Below, one piece after another: positions 53,349 through 60,649 of a stretch of DNA of 64,000 nucleotides; positions within the stretch are counted from its first letter, which is position 1, and every line of letters begins with the position of its first letter. The notes beneath the pieces were generated by a model. The model did not search any database. It saw only the letters and a program-made list of their open reading frames with translations, and was not told where the DNA came from. The stretch is from NCBI RefSeq assembly GCF_000576425.1, contig NZ_KK069991.1, forward strand, positions 277,417-341,416, written 5' to 3'. A program made the position numbers and the translations under genes. The stretch is from Brachybacterium phenoliresistens. Lineage in GTDB: Bacteria > Actinomycetota > Actinomycetes > Actinomycetales > Dermabacteraceae.

Positions 53349-54209
53349 GTGATCCGATTCGAATCCGTGCAGAAGCGCTACCCCGGCGGCACCGTCGCGG
53401 TGGAGGACTTCTCCTGCACGATCCCCTCGCACACCGCGACCGTGCTGGTCGGCTCGAGCGGGTCGGGCAAGACGACGCTGCTGCGCATGATCAACCGCAT
53501 GGTCGACCCGAGCGCCGGCCGCGTGCTCATCGACGACCAGGACGTCGCCACCACCGACAAGGTCGCCCTGCGCCGCAGCATCGGCTACGTCATGCAGGCC
53601 TCCGGGCTGCTGCCGCACCGCACCGTGCAGGACAACGTCGCCACCGTCCCGATGCTCACCGGCACCCCCAAGCGGGAGGCCCGGGCCGCCGCCCTGGACC
53701 TGCTGGAGACCGTGGGCCTGGACCGGGGCCTCGCCACGCGCTACCCCTCCCAGCTCTCCGGCGGGCAGCAGCAGCGCGTGGGCGTCGCCCGGGCGCTGGC
53801 ATCGGACCCGAACATCCTGCTCATGGACGAGCCCTTCGGCGCCGTGGACCCGATCGTGCGCGGGGAGCTGCAGACGGAGCTGCTGCGACTGCAGAGCGAG
53901 CTGGGCAAGACGATCGTCTTCGTCACCCACGACATCGACGAGGCCTTCCTCATCGGCGACCAGGTCGTGATCCTCCGCCCCGGCGGCGAGGTCGCCCAGG
54001 CCGGCACCGCCGAGGAGATCCTCGCCGCCCCCGCCGACGACTTCGTCGAGCGGTTCATCGGCGCCGACCGCGGCCGCCGCGCCCTGCGCCTCGAGGAGCG
54101 GGACGGGACGCGGATCGTCGTGGACGGCACCGGCCGGGCCGCCGGCGTGCTGCAGGCGGCCGAGGGCGACCCTGCCGTGCCCGACGGCCCCGCGAAGGAC
54201 CGGGCATGA
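53349..54209 (+). CDS. opuCA: Osmoprotectant ABC transporter ATP-binding protein (OpuCA-like)
   Basis: 286-residue ATPase. Walker A GSSGSGKTT (about 36-44), YVMQASGLLPHRTVQDNV, signature [15 protein letters not shown] (about 136-150), Walker B ILLMDEPFGAVDP and FVTHDIDEAFLIGD match OpuCA/ProV-type ATPases. There is no clear CBS pair, only a short C-terminal extension. GTG start after GAGGAG; a -10-like TAGGCT lies at 53306-53311. ATGA overlap with the next gene. Confidence 0.88.
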   Translation: MIRFESVQKRYPGGTVAVEDFSCTIPSHTATVLVGSSGSGKTTLLRMINRMVDPSAGRVLIDDQDVATTDKVALRRSIGYVMQASGLLPHRTVQDNVATVPMLTGTPKREARAAALDLLETVGLDRGLATRYPSQLSGGQQQRVGVARALASDPNILLMDEPFGAVDPIVRGELQTELLRLQSELGKTIVFVTHDIDEAFLIGDQVVILRPGGEVAQAGTAEEILAAPADDFVERFIGADRGRRALRLEERDGTRIVVDGTGRAAGVLQAAEGDPAVPDGPAKDRA

Positions 54210-54910
54210 GCTGGGTCCTCGGCAACCTCGACGTCATCGGCGGCCACGCCGGCGCGCACCTGCTGCAGGCCCTCCCGGCGATCGTGCTCGCCTTCGTCCT
54301 CGCGCTGCCGGTCGCGAAGCTCGCCGGACGCCTCGGCGTGCTGCGCGGCGGCATCAGCACCGCCGCCGCGCTGATGTACGCCATCCCGTCGCTGCCGCTG
54401 TTCATCGTGCTGCCGATCGTGCTGGGCACCTCGATCCGCTCCATGGTCAACGTGATCGTCGCCCTCACGCTCTACGGCCTGGCGCTCATGGTCCCCGCCG
54501 CGATCGACGCCTTCCGCTCGGTGGACGGCGACGTGCTGCGCGCCGCGACCGCGCAGGGCTACGGCCCCGTCGCCCGCTTCTGGGCGGTCGAGCTGCCGCT
54601 GGCCGGACCGGTGCTGCTGGCCGGGCTGCGCGTCGTGGTCGTCTCCACCGTGTCGCTGGTGACCGTCGGCGGGGTGCTCGGCGTGCCCAGCCTGGGCATG
54701 CTGTTCGTCGACGGGTTCCAGCGCGGCATCACCGCCGAGATCCTCGCCGGAATCGTGCTCACCGCCGCGATCGCCCTCGCCCTGGACGGCCTGCTGGTCC
54801 TCGCGGGGCGGGCGCTGATGCCGTGGGCATCGGCCGGGAAGGCCCCGGCGGAGCCGTCGCCCGCCGGCGCCCCGGACCCGGCGGCCGCCGCCGCAGGAGG
54901 TGCCGCATGA
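54206..54910 (+). CDS. opuCB: Osmoprotectant ABC transporter permease (OpuCB-like)
   Basis: 234-residue permease, about six spans. Family features: ALMYAIPSLPLFIVLPIVLG, EAA-like VLRAATAQGYGPVARFWAVE (about 112-131) and VTVGGVLGVPSLGMLF. Coupled to both neighbours by ATGA overlaps. Ala/Pro-rich C-terminal tail. Confidence 0.88.
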   Translation: MSWVLGNLDVIGGHAGAHLLQALPAIVLAFVLALPVAKLAGRLGVLRGGISTAAALMYAIPSLPLFIVLPIVLGTSIRSMVNVIVALTLYGLALMVPAAIDAFRSVDGDVLRAATAQGYGPVARFWAVELPLAGPVLLAGLRVVVVSTVSLVTVGGVLGVPSLGMLFVDGFQRGITAEILAGIVLTAAIALALDGLLVLAGRALMPWASAGKAPAEPSPAGAPDPAAAAAGGAA

Positions 54911-55575
54911 ACCAGCTGCTCGCGGCCCTGGACTGGCTGCTGGACCCGGCCCGCTACTCCGGCCCCGGCGGCATCCCGATGCGCCTGGCCGAGCACCTCG
55001 GGTACACCGCCCTCGGCGTCGTCCTCGCCGCCGTGGTCGCGATCCCGCTGGGCCTCCTGGTCGGCCACACCGGGCGGGGGAGGGGCCTGGCCGTCGCCGC
55101 GAGCGGCGCCGCCCGCGCCCTGCCCACCCTGGGCCTGGTCACCCTGTTCGCCCTGCTGGTGGGCATCGGCCTGCTGGCCCCCACCCTCGCCTTCGTGATC
55201 CTCGCGATCCCCTCGCTTCTCGCGGGCGCCTACTCCGCCTGCGAGGCCGTGGACCCCCGCACCGTCGACGCCGCCCGCGCCCAGGGCATGACCGAGATGC
55301 AGGTGCTCACCCGCGTCGAGCTGCCGCTGGGCATGCCGCTGGTGATCACCGGCATCCGCGCCGCGACGCTGCAGGTCATCTCCACGGCGATGCTCGCCGC
55401 GTACGTCGGCAACGGCGGGCTGGGCCGGTTCATCTTCCTGGGCCTGAAGACCCAGGACTACCCGCAGATGCTCGCCGGATCCCTGCTCGTGATCGCGCTC
55501 GCGCTCGTCCTGGACGGCGCGCTGCTGCTCGTCCAGGCCCTCACCCGACCCCGCGGCGCGGTGCCCGCCGGCTGA
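54907..55575 (+). CDS. opuCD: Osmoprotectant ABC transporter permease (OpuCD-like)
   Basis: 222-residue second permease. ALPTLGLVTLFALLVGIGLL, EAA loop VDAARAQGMTEMQVLTRVEL (about 119-138) and AAYVGNGGLGRFIFLGL, a hallmark of OpuCB/OpuCD permeases. Start ATG after AGGAGG, overlapping the previous stop. Confidence 0.89.
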   Translation: MNQLLAALDWLLDPARYSGPGGIPMRLAEHLGYTALGVVLAAVVAIPLGLLVGHTGRGRGLAVAASGAARALPTLGLVTLFALLVGIGLLAPTLAFVILAIPSLLAGAYSACEAVDPRTVDAARAQGMTEMQVLTRVELPLGMPLVITGIRAATLQVISTAMLAAYVGNGGLGRFIFLGLKTQDYPQMLAGSLLVIALALVLDGALLLVQALTRPRGAVPAG

Positions 55576-55632
55576 CGCCGCCCCACCGCCCATCGGCCGC
55601 CCCAGACCGCACACCCTCCCGAAGGAGCCCTC

Positions 55633-56607
55633 ATGATCCGCAGGACCGCCCGACCCATCGCCCGCCGCGGCGCCCTCGCCGCGCTCGGCGCCGGAGGCCT
55701 GGCCTCCCTCGCCGCCGCCTGCTCGAGCTCCGACCCGCTCGCCGAGGAGACCTCGGACGCCTCCGGCGGGGGCGGCGGGGCCTCCGATGCCGGAGGCGGC
55801 GCCGCCGGCGCGCTCGTCGTCGGCTCCCAGGCCTACTACTCCAACGAGATCATCGCGGAGCTGTTCGCGCAGGTCCTCGAGGCGGCGGGGCTGAGCATCA
55901 CCCGCGAGTACCAGATCGGTCAGCGCGAGGTGTACCTGCCCGAGCTCGAGTCCGGGGCCGTGGACCTGCTGCCCGAGTACACCGGCAACCTCCTGCAGTA
56001 CTACCAGGCGGACGCCCCCTCGGCGAGCCCCGAGGAGATCGCCGAGGCGCTGGCCGGGGTCCTTCCCGACGGCCTGACCGCCCTGCCGTTCGCCGAGGCC
56101 ACCGACCAGGACTCCTACACCACCACCGCCGACTTCGCCTCCGCGAACTCGCTGACCGCGATCCCCGATCTCGCCGGGGTGCAGGAGGACCTGAAGATCG
56201 CCGCGAACAGCGAGTTCGAGGCCCGCCCCTACGGTCCGGCCGGCGTGAAGGAGACCTACGGCGTGGACGTCGCCCTCGTGCCCGTGGAGGACTCGGGCGG
56301 CCCGCTGACGGTCAAGGCGCTCACCGACGGCACCGTGCAGCTGGCCGACATCTACACCGCCGACCCCGCCATCCAGAAGAACGGCCTGGTCACCCTCGAG
56401 GACCCGGAGTCGCTGATCCTCCCGCAGAACGTCGTGCCGATCGCCTCGTCCAAGGTCGACGACGCCGCCGCGGCCGAGATCGCCAAGGTCACCGGCGCGC
56501 TCACCACCGAGGAGCTCATCGCGCTGAACACCCGCAGCATCGACGAGCAGGCCAAGAGCGCCGACATCGCCCGCGAGTGGCTCGCTGAGAAGGGCATCGT
56601 CGCCTGA
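55633..56607 (+). CDS. opuCC: Osmoprotectant-binding lipoprotein (OpuCC-like)
   Basis: 324-residue OpuAC-type binding protein. Arg-rich start, lipobox ending at Cys30 (LAAAC), a Gly/Ala linker, then LVVGSQAYYSNEIIAELFAQ, QIGQREVYLPELESGAVDLL and PEYTGNLLQYY, the ligand-site region of OpuC/OsmX/EgtU-like proteins. Likely ligands are glycine betaine, choline or carnitine. The same fold can bind ergothioneine, so substrate is not certain. Strong GAAGGAG site. Confidence 0.87.
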   Translation: MIRRTARPIARRGALAALGAGGLASLAAACSSSDPLAEETSDASGGGGGASDAGGGAAGALVVGSQAYYSNEIIAELFAQVLEAAGLSITREYQIGQREVYLPELESGAVDLLPEYTGNLLQYYQADAPSASPEEIAEALAGVLPDGLTALPFAEATDQDSYTTTADFASANSLTAIPDLAGVQEDLKIAANSEFEARPYGPAGVKETYGVDVALVPVEDSGGPLTVKALTDGTVQLADIYTADPAIQKNGLVTLEDPESLILPQNVVPIASSKVDDAAAAEIAKVTGALTTEELIALNTRSIDEQAKSADIAREWLAEKGIVA

Positions 56608-56654
56608 GGGTGAGGCGGACGGGCCCGGCGCACCCGACGTCCCTGTCCCCGGGC

Positions 56655-56660
56655 TAGGCT
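56655..56660 (+). promoter_or_regulatory. Leaderless -10 element of fdhD
   Basis: TAGGCT, 7 nt before the ATG at 56668; no ribosome site lies between. Confidence 0.55.
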
Positions 56661-56667
56661 CGGGGAC

Positions 56668-57576
56668 ATGGGCAGGGTGACGCAGGCCAGGAGGATCACG
56701 ACGGTCCGCATCCGCGACGGGCGGCTGCATCGGGGCCGCAAGGGCGACCATCTCGCCGTCGAGGAGCCGCTGGACATCCGCCTGAACGGGCAGCCGCTGT
56801 CGATGACCATGCGCACCCCCGGCCACGACACCGAGCTCGTCCACGGGCTCCTGCACGCCGAGGGCCGCATCACCGCGCGCGAGGACATCGCCGAGGCGCG
56901 CTACTGCGACGGCGCCGTGGTGGAGGACGGGTCCGGCTACGCCCGCAACACCTACAACGTCATGGACTTCACCACCCGCCGCCCCCAGCTGCTGCCCGTG
57001 CTGGCACGGGAGTTCGTCACCAGCTCCGCCTGCGGGGTCTGCGGTGCCGCGAGCATCGAGGACGTCCGCCGCAAGGGCAGGTTCGCGCTCGCGCAGGACT
57101 GGACGACCACGCCCCGCGCCCTGTTCGCGGCCCAGCGCGCCTTCGACGCCGAGCAGACGATCTTCCGCCGCACCGGCGGCATCCACGGCGCCGCGCTCGT
57201 CACCCCGCGCGGCGAGGTCCTCGTCCAGCGCGAGGACGTCGGCCGCCACAACGCGGTCGACAAGGTGATCGGCTGGGCCCTGCTGCAGGACATGCTCCCG
57301 CTGTCCGACCTCATGCTGCTGGTCTCCTCCCGCGCCGGCTTCGAGATCGTGCAGAAGGCGTACATGGCCGGGATCCCGCTGCTGGCCTGCGTCTCCGCCG
57401 CCAGCTCCCTCGCCGTCGACACCGCCGACGAGGTCGGCATGACCCTCATCGGCTTCCTCCGCGGGGCCGATGGGGGCGGGGCCGATGGCGGCGGGGCCGA
57501 TGGGGCCTCCGCCGGCGACGGCCGCATGAACGTCTACACCCACCCCGATCGCCTGGACCTCTCCGACGCGGAGTGA
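56668..57576 (+). CDS. fdhD: Formate dehydrogenase accessory sulfurtransferase FdhD
   Basis: Transfers sulfur to the molybdenum/tungsten cofactor of formate dehydrogenase. 302 residues. The active Cys pair Cys122/Cys125 is in SACGVCGAAS, with TGGIHGAALV, REDVGRHNAVDKVIG (about 191-205) and SSRAGFEIVQKA also conserved. No formate dehydrogenase subunit or cofactor gene is in the window. Near the C-terminus three 15-bp repeats encode GADGG units, a likely neutral expansion. Leaderless start. Confidence 0.93.
   Translation: MGRVTQARRITTVRIRDGRLHRGRKGDHLAVEEPLDIRLNGQPLSMTMRTPGHDTELVHGLLHAEGRITAREDIAEARYCDGAVVEDGSGYARNTYNVMDFTTRRPQLLPVLAREFVTSSACGVCGAASIEDVRRKGRFALAQDWTTTPRALFAAQRAFDAEQTIFRRTGGIHGAALVTPRGEVLVQREDVGRHNAVDKVIGWALLQDMLPLSDLMLLVSSRAGFEIVQKAYMAGIPLLACVSAASSLAVDTADEVGMTLIGFLRGADGGGADGGGADGASAGDGRMNVYTHPDRLDLSDAE
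57463..57507 (+). repeat. Three 15-bp tandem repeats in fdhD
   Basis: Units start GGGGCCGATGG and encode GADGG, GADGG and GADGA between IGFLR and SAGDG. In frame, and located in a probable surface loop near the C-terminus. Confidence 0.85.
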
Positions 57577-57618
57577 AGATCGGGCGCCCGGTGGCCTCCG
57601 TCCGCCCAACGCTTCGAG

Positions 57619-57673
57619 GATTGTCAGTCCCTATGCCACTTGCGGGCCTTGGATGGCATAGGGACTGACAATC
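57619..57673. repeat. Dispersed long inverted repeat, copy 2
   Basis: Perfect 20-nt arms (57619-57638 and 57654-57673), 15-nt spacer. The arm reads GATTGTCAGTCCCTATGCCA. Relative to copy 1, CAG replaces CAC and CCC replaces CTG in both arms, so pairing is kept. It lies 42 nt after the fdhD stop codon. Confidence 0.88.
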
Positions 57674-57753
57674 GTGGCGGCGCCCGGCGTCCGGCGTCCG
57701 GCGCCCGGCGCCCGGCGGACACCGAGTGCTCTGCGCCCGCGCCGTGAAGCACG

Positions 57754-57762
57754 TTATCCACA
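57754..57762 (+). promoter_or_regulatory. Exact DnaA-box sequence upstream of the DUF559-type gene
   Basis: TTATCCACA, the consensus bacterial DnaA box, 51 nt before the ATG at 57814. Related motifs occur in front of the DUF222/HNH gene. Confidence 0.5.
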
Positions 57763-57800
57763 ATCCGAGGGCGGGCGGCGCGCGGGGATCTGGATCCGCC

Positions 57801-57806
57801 TAGCGT
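57801..57806 (+). promoter_or_regulatory. Leaderless -10 element of the DUF559-type gene
   Basis: TAGCGT, 7 nt before the ATG at 57814; no ribosome site. Confidence 0.5.
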
Positions 57807-57813
57807 CGCCTGC

Positions 57814-58917
57814 ATGCGACGGGATCCGGATCGTTATCGAGGCGCGCTGCTCTCGCGGGCGCAGTGGGAGGCACTGGGCCACCATTGCCGGGACCTCTCG
57901 GGCCCGGATTTCACCGTGGTCTACCGCGGGTTCCATACGCCGACGGACCATCCGGCGAGCGTGAACGCCATGGCGTACGTGCTGCAGCGGCACGTGCTCC
58001 CCGGGTGCGTGATCAGCCATACGACGGCCGCGCTCCTTCACGGGGTCCGATTGCCGTGGACGCTCGAGAACGGCGTCGCCTTCCTGCGTCCCGGACCGGG
58101 TGACGAGGGAGGGGAACGGTGGAACGCGGTTCCGATCATCCCCTCGGTGCGACCAGGACTCTCCCTGCGCAGCGGCGCCCAGCTCCCCAAGATCCACGCC
58201 CGCATCCCACCGTCCGCAGGGAAGGCCGTGCGTCGAGGAGTCATCGTGCACCGCTGGAAACCAGGGCCCGTGCAGGAGCTCGGGGAGCTGGTGGTCTCGA
58301 CGCCGGAGGAGGTGCTCCGGGAGCTCGCCACCATGATTCCGCTGTACGACCTGGTCGCTGCGGTCGACGGCGTGCTCAGCACGACGCAGCCGGTTTCCGG
58401 CGTCGGGCGCTCAGACATCGGCTGCCACCTCGAGACACAGCAGGGCCAGCCCGGCGCTCCGCTGCTGCGCGCTGCGCTCGTGCTCGCTCGTGAGGACGTG
58501 CGCTCGCCCGGGGAGTCCATCATGCGCATGCTGATCCTGGCCGCCGGACTGTCGGAGCCCGATCCGAATCTCCCGGTCGTCGACCCCGCCACCGGAAGGC
58601 GGCGGCTGCTGGACCTCGCGTGGAAGGACGTCATGCTCGCCCTCGAATACGACGGCGACGGGCATCGGACCACCAAGGACCAGTGGCGCGACGACGAGGC
58701 CCGCCGGGACGAGCTCGCCGCGCTCGGATGGACCCTCGCCCGCGCGAACGGCGAGGACGCGCGGCGCCCCCTGCGCATCCTTCTGCGCCTCGCGCGTGCG
58801 CTGCGCGAGCGCGGGGCGGCGGTGCCGAGCGACGATCACATCACGGGCGTGGTGGCCGCTCTGCCATCGCGCGGGCTCACGCTCCAGCTCGCCCGGCGCC
58901 AGCCCCGCTATCGCTGA
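57814..58917 (+). CDS. DUF559-type / PD-(D/E)XK nuclease-like protein
   Basis: 367 residues. The N-terminal part resembles the AbiEi-like or 'type IV toxin-antitoxin' domain found in many actinobacterial proteins (VISHTTAALLHGVRLPWTLE, about residues 69-88). The C-terminal part (about 230-330) fits a PD-(D/E)XK or Vsr-like nuclease fold: ESIMRMLILAAGL, RRLLDLAWKDVMLALEYDG (candidate Asp, Glu, Asp residues) and RRDELAALGWTLAR. Function is unproven. T- and A-ending codons are more frequent here than in neighbours. It is the first gene of a cassette bracketed by inverted-repeat copies 2 and 3. Confidence 0.75.
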   Translation: MRRDPDRYRGALLSRAQWEALGHHCRDLSGPDFTVVYRGFHTPTDHPASVNAMAYVLQRHVLPGCVISHTTAALLHGVRLPWTLENGVAFLRPGPGDEGGERWNAVPIIPSVRPGLSLRSGAQLPKIHARIPPSAGKAVRRGVIVHRWKPGPVQELGELVVSTPEEVLRELATMIPLYDLVAAVDGVLSTTQPVSGVGRSDIGCHLETQQGQPGAPLLRAALVLAREDVRSPGESIMRMLILAAGLSEPDPNLPVVDPATGRRRLLDLAWKDVMLALEYDGDGHRTTKDQWRDDEARRDELAALGWTLARANGEDARRPLRILLRLARALRERGAAVPSDDHITGVVAALPSRGLTLQLARRQPRYR

Positions 58918-59105
58918 TCGTCGAGCCCGCACCCGACGGCGGTGTCCTGGTCATGCTCCCCCCGAGAGCGGCGCCGTTCGAGGCGTCGGCCGATGGCGAT
59001 GAGCTGGACGGCGGCCAGCACGATGGCAGCGAGCGCCCCGACCACCAGCACGAGCGCCCCGATCAGCATGACGCCCTCCCAGCCGGAGATCCCCAGGAAG
59101 TCCAC
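58908..59105 (-). CDS. Small membrane protein (65 aa), unknown
   Basis: GTG start at 59105 with AAGGGGG 8 nt upstream. The protein is VDFLGISGWEG, then a long hydrophobic helix VMLIGALVLVVGALAAIVLA (about 12-31), then AVQLIAIGRRLERRRSRGE and an acidic/polar tail. This is one membrane helix with a basic cytoplasmic side. No family recognised. Its 3' end overlaps the DUF559-type gene by 10 nt (convergent), and it is divergent from the ASCH gene 37 nt away. Confidence 0.65.
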   Translation of the reverse strand: MDFLGISGWEGVMLIGALVLVVGALAAIVLAAVQLIAIGRRLERRRSRGEHDQDTAVGCGLDDQR

Positions 59106-59130
59106 GTCCTCGTCCCCCTTCGCGGCGCGA

Positions 59131-59136
59131 TAACCT
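59131..59136 (+). promoter_or_regulatory. Leaderless -10 element of the ASCH gene
   Basis: TAACCT, 6 nt before the ATG at 59143. Confidence 0.55.
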
Positions 59137-59142
59137 CGTCCG

Positions 59143-59619
59143 ATGAGCTCCGACGACCTGACCTCCTTCTGGGCCGATGCCCGAGCTGTGCACCCGTCGC
59201 TTCCGGAGGAGCTGCCGCCGGCATGGGCCTTCGGCGCGACGCCCGAGCACGCGGACGGTCTCCTCGCGCTGGTGCTCGCGGGCACGAAGACGGGGACCGC
59301 AGGGGCTCTGTGGGACTACGAGGCCGAAGGGGAGAAGGTTCCCGAGGTGGGCGACCTCTCGATCATCCTCGACGGAGCCGGTGCGCCGCGCGCGGTGCTC
59401 GAGGTGACCGAGGTCCGCACCGTCCCCTTCGACCAGGTGAGCGAGGAGCACGCCCACAGCGAGGGGGAGGGCGATCGCAGCCTCGCGGACTGGCGACGCA
59501 TCCATGAGGCGTTCTGGCGGGACTACGGGACGAGAGGCTTCCGTCCGGACATGCCGATCGTCTGCGAGCGGTTCCGAGTGATCCACGGGCGACCAGCGCA
59601 GGATTGTCACTCCTCATGA
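59143..59619 (+). CDS. ASCH-domain protein
   Basis: 158 residues. The ASCH beta-barrel pattern is clear: ALVLAGTKTGTAGALWDYEA (about 42-61; G-T-K-T-T-like RNA-binding loop), PEVGDLSIILDGAGAPRAVL, EVTEVRTVPFDQVSEEHA, and DWRRIHEAFWRDYG with a final VCERFRVIHG strand. ASCH domains are predicted to bind RNA or modified nucleosides. The last codons (about six) and the stop lie inside inverted-repeat copy 3, so the C-terminus is partly encoded by the repeat. Confidence 0.83.
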   Translation: MSSDDLTSFWADARAVHPSLPEELPPAWAFGATPEHADGLLALVLAGTKTGTAGALWDYEAEGEKVPEVGDLSIILDGAGAPRAVLEVTEVRTVPFDQVSEEHAHSEGEGDRSLADWRRIHEAFWRDYGTRGFRPDMPIVCERFRVIHGRPAQDCHSS

Positions 59620-59657
59620 CATCTGGAGCTCGCTGAGGGCATAGGGAGTGACAATCC
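59601..59657. repeat. Dispersed long inverted repeat, copy 3
   Basis: Arms of about 21 nt (59601-59621 and 59637-59657) with a few mismatches, and again a 15-nt spacer. The core GGATTGTCACTCC is identical in both arms. It lies between convergent genes and contains the ASCH stop codon. Confidence 0.85.
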
Positions 59658-59678
59658 TCGGGGGCGTGGGCGCCGGGG

Positions 59679-60638
59679 TCAGCGCAGGGCGAGGAGGCTG
59701 GCGGCGGTGACCTCGTCGACGACGACGTCCGTGGCGACGCCGGCGCGCAGGGCGGCGCGCAGCGGCAGCGACTTCGACTTGCCGGCGGCGACCAGCAGGC
59801 GGCGCGGGATGCGGGCCAGCTGCGCGGGGTCCGGGCCGGAGCAGCGGCGGTTCATGGCGATGTCGCGGAAAGAGCCGTCGGCCCGCAGGAAGACGGTGCA
59901 CACGTCGCCGACCGCGGCATCGGCCCGCAGCGAGGCGAGATCCTCCTCGGTGAGGTAGTTGTTCGTGTAGACGTGGCTGGGGACCTCCGCGTCGAAGGCG
60001 CCGACGCCGAAGACGGCCAGGGTGCACTGGCGCTGGGTCTCCAGCACGCGCTGGACCGAGCGCTCGTGCCACATCGCCTCGCGCGTGGTCGCGAAGTCGA
60101 AGAAGGCGGGCACGGGGAAATGGTGGACGGTCGCGTCCCACAGGGAGGCGGCGCGGGCCAGCACCGTGGACACGTAGGTCATGCCGGCGCCCTCGGTGTT
60201 GATGGCGCCGTTGAGCTGGACGATCCGCAGCCCCGGGGTGGGGCGCGGGTCCAGGTGGGCGACGAGCGCGGCGATGGTCGTGCCCCAGGCCATGCCGACG
60301 GTCATGCCCGGCTCGAGCATCTCCTCGAGGACGCCGGCACCGGCGGCGGCGACGGCCTGGAGGCGCTCGCGCTCGCTGTCGGGCGGGCCGACGGCGACCA
60401 CATGGGCGCGCACCCCGAAGCGGTGGGCGATGGTGCGGCGCAGCTCCTCGACGCGCTGGACGCCCGGCGGATGGAGGGAGATCTCCACGAGGCCCTCCGC
60501 GCGGGCATCGCGCAGCATCCGCGAGACGGTGGAGCGGGAGACGGACAGGGTGCCGGCGATCGCCTCCATCGTCTGCCCCTCGGCGTAGTACATCCGTGCA
60601 GCGGCGAACGCCGCCTCGAGCCGATTCGCAGGGTCCAT
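59679..60638 (-). CDS. SorC-family transcriptional regulator of glycerol genes
   Basis: 319 residues. N-terminal helix-turn-helix AARMYYAEGQTMEAIAGTLSVSRSTVSRML (in parts; about 13-42) and a sugar-binding SorC/DeoR-like domain: GMAWGTTIAALVAHL (about 113-127), QLNGAINTEGAG, GVGAFDAEVPSHVYTNNYLT and LVAAGKSKSLPLRAALRAG. Divergent from glpD with a 94-nt gap carrying symmetric TGCAC elements. It therefore probably controls glpD-glpF-glpK in response to a phosphorylated triose or polyol. Confidence 0.87.
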   Translation of the reverse strand: MDPANRLEAAFAAARMYYAEGQTMEAIAGTLSVSRSTVSRMLRDARAEGLVEISLHPPGVQRVEELRRTIAHRFGVRAHVVAVGPPDSERERLQAVAAAGAGVLEEMLEPGMTVGMAWGTTIAALVAHLDPRPTPGLRIVQLNGAINTEGAGMTYVSTVLARAASLWDATVHHFPVPAFFDFATTREAMWHERSVQRVLETQRQCTLAVFGVGAFDAEVPSHVYTNNYLTEEDLASLRADAAVGDVCTVFLRADGSFRDIAMNRRCSGPDPAQLARIPRRLLVAAGKSKSLPLRAALRAGVATDVVVDEVTAASLLALR

Positions 60639-60649
60639 CGGACCAGTGT

